A stretch of 8,305 nucleotides of DNA, taken from Clostridia bacterium. GTDB lineage: Bacteria > Bacillota > Clostridia > Christensenellales > UBA1242. Made by a program: the position numbers and the translations under genes. Shown here one piece after another: positions 1 through 5,862 of this stretch; positions within the stretch are counted from its first letter, which is position 1, and every line of letters starts with the position of its first letter. The DNA lies in the NCBI GenBank assembly GCA_017473795.1, contig JAFUJE010000097.1:1-8305 (forward strand), read 5' to 3'. The notes beneath the pieces are model-generated. The model was not told the DNA's origin. It did not search any database and saw only the letters and a list, made by a program, of their open reading frames with translations.

Positions 1-713
1 ATTACTACGTCCACGCCAAAGACAATATTCCTTTCCACAGCGTGATTTTACCCGGCTTGTTATTGGCCGAAAATAAACACCAATGGCACTTACCTGATTA
101 TATTATCAGTAGTGAATATTTAACGATGAATGGTAAAAAGATTTCTAAGTCGACTGGCAACTACATCAGCGCTCGCCAACTTATTGATAACTTTGATACC
201 GACATGATTCGTTACTATTTTTTACGTAACACCAACGATAAAAAAGACGCTAACTTTTCTTTTGAAGATTTTGTGTACACTGTCAACGGCGAATTAATTG
301 ATAACTACGGCAACTTAGTCAACCGTACTTTAAGTTTCATTAAAAACAAATTTGACAACAAAGTTCCCACAATGAACTCAAATCCAACAATCGAACAAGA
401 AATTAAGCAAGCCCGCACAACCTTTGACCAACAAGTCGAAGCCGGTGCCTGCAGTAAAGCATTATCCACCGCTATGGCATTGGTCGCCTTCGGCAATAAA
501 TGGTTTAGTGACCACACACCATGGAAAACCTTAGACCAACAAGTTATTGCGGAATGCGTGACAATCATTCGTGCTGCCACAGATATGTTAAAATACTTTA
601 TTCCGACCGGCACTGCCAAAGTCCAAAACTGGTTAGCAACCGCTACTTTGGGCGAAGTTAGCGTTCTATACAAAAAACTTGATATCAAAGCAATACAGGA
701 GCAAACATGGTAA
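1..713 (+). CDS. metG: Methionyl-tRNA synthetase, C-terminal part (5' end outside window)
   Basis: Class I synthetase that charges tRNA-Met in the cytoplasm. The frame is open from the window edge (codons from base 3), so the N-terminal HIGH half is missing. About 236 residues are visible. They begin with the family block YVHAKDNIPFHSVILPG, followed by the KMSKS-type loop as KKISKSTGNYI (near base 135-167), then the anticodon-binding helical domain with DNYGNLVNRTLSFI. The protein ends about 15 residues after the position where short MetRS enzymes stop, so it has no appended Trbp111-like OB-fold tRNA-binding domain, which many Bacillota MetRS carry. The last codons (Thr-Trp-stop) overlap the hisS start by 7 nt, indicating translational coupling. 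Family assignment is from motifs and is firm; the missing half cannot be judged. Confidence 0.95.
   Translation, partial: YYVHAKDNIPFHSVILPGLLLAENKHQWHLPDYIISSEYLTMNGKKISKSTGNYISARQLIDNFDTDMIRYYFLRNTNDKKDANFSFEDFVYTVNGELIDNYGNLVNRTLSFIKNKFDNKVPTMNSNPTIEQEIKQARTTFDQQVEAGACSKALSTAMALVAFGNKWFSDHTPWKTLDQQVIAECVTIIRAATDMLKYFIPTGTAKVQNWLATATLGEVSVLYKKLDIKAIQEQTW
697..701 (+). promoter_or_regulatory. Shine-Dalgarno site of hisS inside metG
   Basis: AGGAG lies 5 nt upstream of the ATG at 707, within the last codons of metG. It fixes the hisS start and supports coupled translation of the overlapping pair. Confidence 0.8.
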
Positions 714-1966
714 TTCGTAATTTAAAAGGTGTCACTGATTTTGACCCCGCAGTAATGACATTACGCAATCGCATTACTGATACCTTACGTCGTAATTTTG
801 AATTATATGGCTATCAACCACTGGACACAGCCATGCTTAATTACCGTGATTTATTAACTTATAAATACGGTGAACAAGCCGAAATCGTCAAAGAAATTTA
901 TTCACTATCCGACCAAGGGGCTCGTGACCTTGGCTTGCGTTTTGATTTAACTGTACCGTTCTGTAAATACATTGCCCTGAACCGCAGTCTGAAATTACCT
1001 TTCAAACGTTATGAAATTGGTAAAGTTTTCCGTAATGGCCCGGTTAAAGCCGGACGCTTACGTGAGTTTATCCAGTGTGACGTTGACGTCGTTGGCGACG
1101 GCAGTCGTGGCATCGAAATTGAATTAATCGAATTAGCCATTACTTGTTATTTACAACTTGGCATTACCCCACAAATTCAAATTGGGCACCGCCAAATTTT
1201 AATTGGCATCTTACAAACTTTAGGTGTAACCCAAAACCACGACGCTATTATTGGCATTTTGGACAAGATTAAAAAGATTACTCGTGCCGAAACCTTGACC
1301 GAGTTAAATAAATATCTCTCCGCCGATAAAGCCACCCAACTGTTGGATACTGTAACACTTGATTTATCAACTTTAGAACAACTATTACCGGATAATACCG
1401 GCATTGCCGAAATTAAAGAACTTTGGTCACAATTAACCGCTTTAAATTTAGCACAATACTGTTTATTTACTCCATCCTTAGCCCGTGGTTTAAACGTCTA
1501 CACCGGCGTTGTTTGGGAAGTCTTTGACGCTACCGGCAAATATACTTCTTCCTTAGGTGGCGGAGGTCGTTACGACCAAATTATCACTAACTTTGTTAAT
1601 TCCGGTATTGCATATCCAGCGGTCGGCATGTCCTTTGGTTTGGAACCCATTACCGCAGTGTTAAACGCCCCACAAACTGCAAACCCGATTAAATTAATGA
1701 TTGTTCCTATGAACACAACTCCACAATGTCATGCACTGGCTAACCAATTACGTGCTGCCGGTATCCCCACAATGATATGGACCGCTAAGCCCAAAGTTGG
1801 CAAAGCCCTTGAATACGCTGCCGCTACCCAAATTCCCTACACCACTGTAATTGGTACCGACGAAATTTCCAATGGCTTCTTCCGTGTTAAAAACATGTTA
1901 ACCGGCACCCAAACAGATTTTGCTTTAAACAACCTTCCGGCTTTAATCCAAGCCCTGTCACTCTAA
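707..1966 (+). CDS. hisS: Histidyl-tRNA synthetase
   Basis: Class II synthetase, 419 aa, normal length, charging tRNA-His. Visible in order: N-terminal IRNLKGVTDFDP (residues 3-14); TVPFCKYIA (82-90); motif 2 region RYEIGKVFRNGPVKAGRLREF (101-121) with its catalytic-type Arg; the His-specific loop LARGLNVYTGVVWEVF (258-273), where R260 matches the HisRS-specific Arg; glycine loop LGGGGRYD (283-290); motif 3 region VGMSFGLEPI (306-315); then a C-terminal anticodon-binding alpha/beta domain from about residue 328. Odd point: the usual motif 3 ends in Glu-Arg, here Glu-Pro (E313-P314), so the motif 3 Arg is not where expected. The start is set by AGGAG and the 7-nt overlap with metG. Its stop TAA overlaps the stop TAG of the convergent membrane gene. 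Assignment is firm; the active-site variant is discussed in the findings. Confidence 0.95.
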   Translation: MVIRNLKGVTDFDPAVMTLRNRITDTLRRNFELYGYQPLDTAMLNYRDLLTYKYGEQAEIVKEIYSLSDQGARDLGLRFDLTVPFCKYIALNRSLKLPFKRYEIGKVFRNGPVKAGRLREFIQCDVDVVGDGSRGIEIELIELAITCYLQLGITPQIQIGHRQILIGILQTLGVTQNHDAIIGILDKIKKITRAETLTELNKYLSADKATQLLDTVTLDLSTLEQLLPDNTGIAEIKELWSQLTALNLAQYCLFTPSLARGLNVYTGVVWEVFDATGKYTSSLGGGGRYDQIITNFVNSGIAYPAVGMSFGLEPITAVLNAPQTANPIKLMIVPMNTTPQCHALANQLRAAGIPTMIWTAKPKVGKALEYAAATQIPYTTVIGTDEISNGFFRVKNMLTGTQTDFALNNLPALIQALSL

Positions 1967-2889
1967 AACAAATTGGTAATTAACACAAAATACAAAACGA
2001 CAATTAAGCCACCCCACCAACGGGTGGTTTTTTTGGGCAAAAATTGGGAAGCAATTGCCACTAATAACATACCGGCTACCCATGGTAATACCACTAACTT
2101 CATACTTGATGATAAGTGAATTTCTCCGCAAATTATTGCTACTAATCCCAACCCTACAGTTACTAAGATTAAACTACCCCATAACAACGCACGCAAAGTC
2201 CGCATTACCCGTAAAGGCTGTTGACGCCGTAAATTTAACAAAGGAACCACCCCGAAAAGTGGCGCCATCACTACCACCGCAAATAACCCAGTCGGCATAC
2301 CGAATACCGCCGGTATATTTACCAGTTGCCAACAACTTAACCCTATACCTGCCAGCACCACAAACACACCGCACACCAATCCACAAAAGCGACGCCAAAC
2401 ACTCCCTTGCCGCCTTGCTTTTTCTTGCAGGTCGCATTTTACTGTTATCTGTTTTTTGTCTATTGCCTGCCAAACCGCAATCAGCCCTACAACCAATAAA
2501 GCACAGCCACCAAAAACACCAATCGTTCCCTTCCCCGATACCAAACAACAACCAATCACAACCAGACTTAGCCAGAGCCATACCGCCCGCAAAGTATGTC
2601 CCAAACGCCAACCAGTCAGCAAACTCACACCACCGACCCAACCTAAATTAGTCGCAACCGTTCCCCAAATCAAACCAACCGCAGTTTCAACTTCACCACT
2701 TACCGCCGCAATTAAAACCATAACACCCACTGGCACTATCCCTGATAACACCAACCACCAAAAACCACGCCGTGCATAACTCCACCGCCATAAAAAAAAG
2801 GCACCGAGTAAAACTAACCCGCCGCCTAAAAAGAAACTAAGTAATGCTACTGCGACCGACACACTTATGCATATGCCGTCCGCCCACAA
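1963..2889 (-). CDS. Polytopic membrane protein, possible degenerate cation/Ca2+ exchanger (CaCA) relative
   Basis: 308 aa, very hydrophobic, about nine or ten membrane segments, with a charged central loop near residues 142-168 (DKKQITVKCDLQEKARRQ) splitting two hydrophobic halves. I do not recognise it firmly. Each half carries a stretch that resembles in spacing the alpha repeats of CaCA exchangers: GEVETAVGLIWGTVATNL (65-82), like the G-x-x-x-A-x-G-x-x-x-G-[ST] element, and GMPTGLFAVVVMAPL (197-211), like the element before Pro-Glu. The ion-binding acidic residues of that family are absent. No ATG is available near the start: TTG at 2889, 2 nt after the acpP stop, is the chosen start, and a later GTG (codon 10) is possible. 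Neither has a clear Shine-Dalgarno site. It is probably cotranscribed with acpP. It is Gly/Val/Trp-rich, in part because of the strand's G/T-rich composition. The stop TAG (1965-1963) overlaps the hisS stop. Confidence 0.7.
   Translation of the reverse strand: MWADGICISVSVAVALLSFFLGGGLVLLGAFFLWRWSYARRGFWWLVLSGIVPVGVMVLIAAVSGEVETAVGLIWGTVATNLGWVGGVSLLTGWRLGHTLRAVWLWLSLVVIGCCLVSGKGTIGVFGGCALLVVGLIAVWQAIDKKQITVKCDLQEKARRQGSVWRRFCGLVCGVFVVLAGIGLSCWQLVNIPAVFGMPTGLFAVVVMAPLFGVVPLLNLRRQQPLRVMRTLRALLWGSLILVTVGLGLVAIICGEIHLSSSMKLVVLPWVAGMLLVAIASQFLPKKTTRWWGGLIVVLYFVLITNLF
2006..2034 (+). terminator. Intrinsic terminator of metG-hisS, inside the convergent gene
   Basis: Stem CCACCC (2009-2014) pairs with GGGTGG (2022-2027). 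The stem extends by a G-U and two A-U pairs (2006-2008 with 2028-2030). The loop is 2015-2021 and a run of seven T follows at 2028-2034. It begins 40 nt after the hisS stop and lies wholly within the last codons of the opposite-strand membrane protein gene. Confidence 0.8.
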
Positions 2890-2891
2890 CT

Positions 2892-3143
2892 TTATTTCAT
2901 AACTTTTGCGATGTAATTGGCTACATCTTGAATGGTTTGTAAATTAACCAAATCTTCGTCACCGATGACGATATTGTACTGTTCTTCCAAATTCATCATC
3001 AATTCAACTAAATCCAAACTGTCGGCATTCAAATCTTCTTTCAATTTTTTATTTGCCGTCACTTCAGCCAACGGCTTACGCAATTGCTTCGCAATCGCCG
3101 CACAAATTTCGTCCATTAATTTTTTTTCATCAACTTTTTCCAT
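2892..3143 (-). CDS. acpP: Acyl carrier protein
   Basis: 83-aa acidic helical protein that carries acyl chains as thioesters on a 4'-phosphopantetheine arm, for fatty acid or phospholipid synthesis in the cytoplasm. The attachment motif is NADSLDLVELMM, with Ser42 in the DSL triad. Helix 2 and the loop NLEEQYNIVIGDEDLVNLQTI before helix 3 match the family, as does the length. No fab genes are adjacent; instead it sits between a pilin-like gene and a membrane protein gene that starts 2 nt after its stop. The ATG at 3143 lies only 5 nt after a near-consensus -10. A GGAGGTG sequence is present 14 nt before the ATG, too far for an ordinary Shine-Dalgarno, so translation could be leaderless. Family call is firm; the choice between acpP and a specialised ACP paralogue is less so. 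Confidence 0.93.
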   Translation of the reverse strand: MEKVDEKKLMDEICAAIAKQLRKPLAEVTANKKLKEDLNADSLDLVELMMNLEEQYNIVIGDEDLVNLQTIQDVANYIAKVMK

Positions 3144-3148
3144 ACTCT

Positions 3149-3177
3149 ATTTTATCACACCTCCAAACCCCCGTCAA
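3149..3177 (-). promoter_or_regulatory. Sigma-A type promoter of acpP, predicted leaderless
   Basis: Reading the minus strand, -35 TTGACG (3177-3172, 5/6 to TTGACA), a 17-nt spacer, and -10 TAAAAT (3154-3149, 5/6). AGAGT (5 nt) separates the -10 from the ATG at 3143, so transcription would start at or next to the start codon. The stop codon TGA of the upstream pilin-like gene lies inside the -35 box. Confidence 0.65.
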
Positions 3178-3932
3178 ACACACAAATCTGCGGGAGGTTC
3201 TCCTAATGATGGCACAAGCGTACAATATCTTCTTCCTGCTTTAAGTTCAACTAGAAACTTAACGACACAGCCTTTTAAGTTACCATAATTAAAACTTGCA
3301 CTGGCAATGGCATAATATTTATCATCCTTTTTATAGCATTGTATCGTACCCACACCACTAGAGGCAGAGGTACAATAAAAATTATACTCTAACTTACTTA
3401 CATCTGTCTTTATTTTTATTTGTTCGGCGGGAGAACAGTAATTTGTCAAATTACTTCCATCAACAAAAGAAAAGCCAGTAAATACCACACTCGCACCAGA
3501 CAAATAATCGCCATCCTTGATATAAATGTTTTCTCCATATAAGTGAATACAATTCTCACGACCTTGTTCTAATTTTAATACAGGCGTTTTCTCTTTGTTA
3601 AGTAAATATGTATTTTCAGTAACTGTTAACGAAGAATTTTCGGAAGGATTATTAACTTTAGCGTTATCAAAAGTAACATTAATCACACTAATACAACTTG
3701 CCAAAGCAAAGATAATTAACGCTGAACTTAAGATTTTAATCAAACGATTTTTGGCGGCTTTACGTTTGCCCTCATCCGAAGCTGTGGCAAACAAATAGCC
3801 GATGTATACGGCATACAAAGTCATCAAAGCACCAGCAATACTGATGATAATCGTAATCAACCAACTTAATTCTTTTATAAACTGAGCGCCAGTATACTCT
3901 TCTTCCGCCAGAAGTTGTGCCATCATCCCCAT
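3174..3932 (-). CDS. Two-helix pilin-like (TrbC/VirB2-like) protein with Cys-rich ectodomain
   Basis: 252 aa. Two hydrophobic helices, about residues 23-48 and 66-88, are joined by a short charged loop ATASDEGKRKAAKNRLIK (49-66). That arrangement, with a small-residue helix, a T-x-S-D-x-x-K-x-x-A-K-x-R loop and a second helix, resembles conjugal pilin-like TrbC/VirB2 proteins, which are normally only about 100-120 aa. Here a Ser/Thr/Asn-rich linker (89-115) leads to a polar beta-rich domain of about 135 residues with seven Cys (128, 166, 187, 199, 222, 237, 251). By the positive-inside rule the loop is cytoplasmic and the C-terminal domain is outside. No conjugation genes are nearby. A sampled stretch (3541-3600) is about 32% G+C, lower than neighbouring genes, so acquisition by transfer is possible. 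The start is uncertain among ATGs at 3932, 3926 and 3923; none has a Shine-Dalgarno. The helix-loop-helix resemblance is moderate, and the C-terminal domain is unrecognised. Confidence 0.75.
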   Translation of the reverse strand: MGMMAQLLAEEEYTGAQFIKELSWLITIIISIAGALMTLYAVYIGYLFATASDEGKRKAAKNRLIKILSSALIIFALASCISVINVTFDNAKVNNPSENSSLTVTENTYLLNKEKTPVLKLEQGRENCIHLYGENIYIKDGDYLSGASVVFTGFSFVDGSNLTNYCSPAEQIKIKTDVSKLEYNFYCTSASSGVGTIQCYKKDDKYYAIASASFNYGNLKGCVVKFLVELKAGRRYCTLVPSLGEPPADLCV

Positions 3933-3942
3933 AGTTATCGTT

Positions 3943-3971
3943 ATTATAACCTACTGGTTTTATTATGTCGA
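3943..3971 (-). promoter_or_regulatory. Promoter of the pilin-like gene
   Basis: Minus strand: -35 TCGACA (3971-3966, 5/6), a 17-nt spacer, and perfect -10 TATAAT (3948-3943). The expected start is near 3936, only about 4 nt before the ATG at 3932. The -35 box overlaps the last codons of the yabQ-like gene, so the pilin-like gene can be read independently of yabP. Confidence 0.65.
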
Positions 3972-4163
3972 GAAAATAATTTTCAATCCCACGGCATACA
4001 CCAATAAAACTGCGACCAATAAAATATCAATCAACGGTTCAATCTTTGTTTTCGGTAAATGAATTCGAGCACTCCAAACCGCCACCACCAACACGACAAA
4101 AAAGACCAACACCAAAAACTGCAAAACTTGCACCAAGGCCGAATTGGTCATCATTACTAACAC
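3963..4163 (-). CDS. Small two-helix membrane protein, YabQ-like (truncated form)
   Basis: 66 aa or fewer. Two hydrophobic helices (about residues 9-30 and 44-63) flank a short loop SARIHLPKTKIEPLID. In endospore formers yabQ follows yabP and encodes a multi-spanning protein of roughly 100-200 aa needed for the spore cortex in Bacillus subtilis. The pattern Q-x-x-x-FL, helix, R, short basic loop, L-[IE]-D-[IL]-L, helix seen here resembles the first two helices of YabQ, but the rest is missing. Position 14 nt after yabP supports the idea. Starts are ambiguous: GTG at 4163 or ATG at 4154 or 4151, with no good Shine-Dalgarno. Alternatively it could be an unrelated small membrane protein. The membrane topology is clear; the family is inference. 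Confidence 0.55.
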   Translation of the reverse strand: MLVMMTNSALVQVLQFLVLVFFVVLVVAVWSARIHLPKTKIEPLIDILLVAVLLVYAVGLKIIFST

Positions 4164-4177
4164 AACTATGGCTATGC

Positions 4178-4441
4178 TTAACGGAACATATTTTTGAACG
4201 AAAATTTACGTTTGTCGGTTACACCCGTATAACGTAACGACTTAACCATACCACTGATACTAACTTCCCCGGTCTGGATACTTGCCGACACAACAAACAA
4301 ATTAGTTCCACCAATCACCAACGCTGCATTTGCCAAAACTAAAACAATTTGTTCTGGTTCACTGCTTTTAATTTTTTTCACACCAGTAACATTTAATTGA
4401 TTCCGATTTAGTAAAGTTAAATCACTTTTTTCATTTTCCAT
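4178..4441 (-). CDS. yabP: YabP family sporulation protein
   Basis: 87 aa. The pattern follows the YabP/YqfC family across most of its length: LTLLNRNQLNVTGVKKIKSS (8-27), then a short strand-rich core with LVIGGTNLFV (41-50), then TGEVSISGMVKSLRYT (57-72). Key family positions are the N-R, the T-G-V, the S after it, G-x-N-L, and T-G-E-x-x-I-x-G-x-[IV]-x-S-L-x-Y. In Bacillus subtilis yabP is transcribed in the mother cell by sigma-E and is needed for spore formation. A small YabQ-like gene follows, as expected. The basic C-terminal tail (KRKFSFKNMFR) is typical in position. The ATG at 4441 has no Shine-Dalgarno but sits 5 nt after a -10-like element. YqfC-type paralogy cannot be excluded from sequence alone; the YabQ-like neighbour favours YabP. 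Confidence 0.78.
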   Translation of the reverse strand: MENEKSDLTLLNRNQLNVTGVKKIKSSEPEQIVLVLANAALVIGGTNLFVVSASIQTGEVSISGMVKSLRYTGVTDKRKFSFKNMFR

Positions 4442-4463
4442 ACTTTATCTTATGACGTATAAT
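4435..4463 (+). promoter_or_regulatory. Sigma-A type promoter of cysS, predicted leaderless
   Basis: -35 TTTCCA (4435-4440, 4/6), a 17-nt spacer, perfect -10 TATAAT (4458-4463), then AGAGAT and the ATG at 4470. The expected transcription start coincides with the start codon. The -35 covers part of the yabP start codon on the other strand. Confidence 0.65.
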
Positions 4464-4474
4464 AGAGATATGAA
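4447..4474 (-). promoter_or_regulatory. Candidate yabP promoter, sigma-E-like, overlapping the cysS promoter
   Basis: Minus strand: CATAAGAT (4454-4447) matches 6 of 8 positions of the sigma-E -10 CATACAAT. TTCATATC (4474-4467) matches 6 of 8 positions of a GTCATATT-type -35. The spacer between the octamers is 12 nt, slightly short. As a sigma-A site only TAAGAT (4/6) is seen, with a poor -35. It lies 5 nt from the yabP ATG and overlaps the -10 and start codon of cysS. Confidence 0.4.
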
Positions 4475-5855
4475 ACTTTACAATACCATGTCCAAACAAA
4501 AAGAAGAATTTACCACGGTTCAACCCGGCATTGCTCAAATCTACTCTTGTGGGCCAACCGTTTATAACACCGCCCATATCGGCAACTTACGTGCTTATAT
4601 CTGCGGAGATATTTTAAAAAAGACTTTACGCTTTAACGGCTACCAAATTGAAGATGTTATGAATATTACCGACGTCGGACACTTGGTTGGTGACGGCGAC
4701 GACGGCGAAGACAAAGTCGAAACCACCGCCCGCAAGTTAGGTTTACACCCACTACAAATCGCTCAAAAATTTACCGATATCTTCATGAACGACTTAAAAC
4801 GTTTAAATGTTATCCCAGCCAAACACATCGTGCCAGCTACTCAATGCATCGACGGCATGATTAACCTAATTAACACTCTAGAAGCCAAAGGATGCACCTA
4901 TCGTACCAGCGACGGCATCTATTTCGACGCATCAACTTTCCCCGATTACTACCAATTATCCAAAGGCAGTCTTGAAGGCAATCTTGGCGGAGCCCGTGTG
5001 GCACTGGGCGAAAAACGTAATATTAACGATTTTGCTCTTTGGAAATTTGTTAGTCCGAACACAATTCAAAAATGGGATTCACCTTGGGGTGTTGGCTGCC
5101 CCGGTTGGCACATCGAGTGTTCAGCAATATCAATGCAATACTTACCAGTACCTTTTGATATTCATACTGGCGGCGTTGACCATATTCCCGTTCATCATAC
5201 CAACGAAATTGCCCAAACTCAAACAGCTACTGGCAAGAAGATGTGTAACTTTTGGTTCCATAATGAATTCATGACCATTGACGGCGGCAAAATGAGCAAA
5301 AGCCTTGGCAATGTTTATACCCTAGACGATTTAATTAATCAAGGTTATGACCCCATGCATTTGCGTTTGCTCATGTTGCAAACTATTTATCGTAGCGTGC
5401 TTAATTTCACTTTCACCGCCTTAAATGGTGCCCGTGAAAATTATCGTAACATTGTGACCGCATTGCGCCGTCATCAGGCAAGTACTACCCCAACCGACCC
5501 ACAAATTATTAACGAATTACGTCATGCCTTTACTGACGCCATTAACAACGATTTGAATACACCTACAGCCCTAGCCGTGTTACACCAAGCCTTAAAGCAA
5601 CCAAACTCGCAAGATATCTACCAACTGATTACTGCTGAGTTTGACCAAGTCCTATCTTTATCTTTAGCGGCAGCAGTCTCAACTGAAGAAAATACCATTA
5701 TTCCTGACGCAATCAACGAATTAGCCGCCCAACGTTTAGCGGCAAAAAAACAACGTGACTGGGCAACCGCCGATGCTTTACGCAATAAAATAACCGCCGC
5801 AGGCTACCAAATCAATGATACTGTCGACGGTTATACAATTACAAAAATTAATTAA
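4470..5855 (+). CDS. cysS: Cysteinyl-tRNA synthetase
   Basis: Class I synthetase, 461 aa from this start, normal length, charging tRNA-Cys. Visible: MKLYNTMSKQKEEF start typical of the family; YSCGPTVYNTAHIGN with zinc ligand C27 and the HIGH-type motif HIGN (36-39); GWHIECS with zinc ligand C217; HHTNE with H242 and E246 completing the zinc site; GGKMSKSLGN with KMSKS at 274-278; helical anticodon region and C-terminal RLAAKKQRDWATADALRNKI (422-441). The substrate region reads HTGGVDHIPVHHTNEIAQ and GVGCPGWHIECS rather than the commoner GG-x-DL-x-FPHHENE and GRPGWHIECS, so it belongs to a sequence subtype. An in-frame ATG at 4452 lies upstream, but it would put the -10 box inside the gene and adds residues unlike the family, so 4470 is preferred. 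It is divergent from yabP and convergent with the next gene. Confidence 0.96.
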   Translation: MKLYNTMSKQKEEFTTVQPGIAQIYSCGPTVYNTAHIGNLRAYICGDILKKTLRFNGYQIEDVMNITDVGHLVGDGDDGEDKVETTARKLGLHPLQIAQKFTDIFMNDLKRLNVIPAKHIVPATQCIDGMINLINTLEAKGCTYRTSDGIYFDASTFPDYYQLSKGSLEGNLGGARVALGEKRNINDFALWKFVSPNTIQKWDSPWGVGCPGWHIECSAISMQYLPVPFDIHTGGVDHIPVHHTNEIAQTQTATGKKMCNFWFHNEFMTIDGGKMSKSLGNVYTLDDLINQGYDPMHLRLLMLQTIYRSVLNFTFTALNGARENYRNIVTALRRHQASTTPTDPQIINELRHAFTDAINNDLNTPTALAVLHQALKQPNSQDIYQLITAEFDQVLSLSLAAAVSTEENTIIPDAINELAAQRLAAKKQRDWATADALRNKITAAGYQINDTVDGYTITKIN

Positions 5856-5862
5856 TTTTTGT
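5841..5862. terminator. 22-bp perfect AT palindrome between convergent genes; possible weak bidirectional terminator
   Basis: The half-site ACAAAAATTAA (5841-5851) is followed immediately by its exact reverse complement (5852-5862). It spans the cysS stop codon and ends 1 nt before the stop of the convergent gene. A T-rich run follows at 5863-5870. Only two G-C pairs are present, so it would be a weak terminator. Confidence 0.45.

Noticed and set aside
2055..2651. 198-aa plus-strand open frame opposite the polytopic membrane protein gene
   Set aside because: Pro/Thr/His-rich without domain pattern, no Shine-Dalgarno; it is the complement of a consistently hydrophobic minus-strand frame that abuts acpP and hisS neatly.
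3174..3176. Possible TGA recoding, as in some candidate phyla
   Set aside because: Trp is encoded by TGG throughout, and the single terminal TGA of the pilin-like gene is at a natural end; standard code fits.
4452..4469. Upstream ATG for cysS adding six residues
   Set aside because: The family start MKLYNT is at 4470, and the TATAAT box would fall inside the added codons.
4470..5855. Candidate-phyla (CPR) origin suggested by the GCPGWHIECS and HTGGVDHIPVHHTNE forms in CysRS
   Set aside because: These forms are not exclusive as far as I can recall, and YabP points to Bacillota; a tree is needed before claiming transfer.
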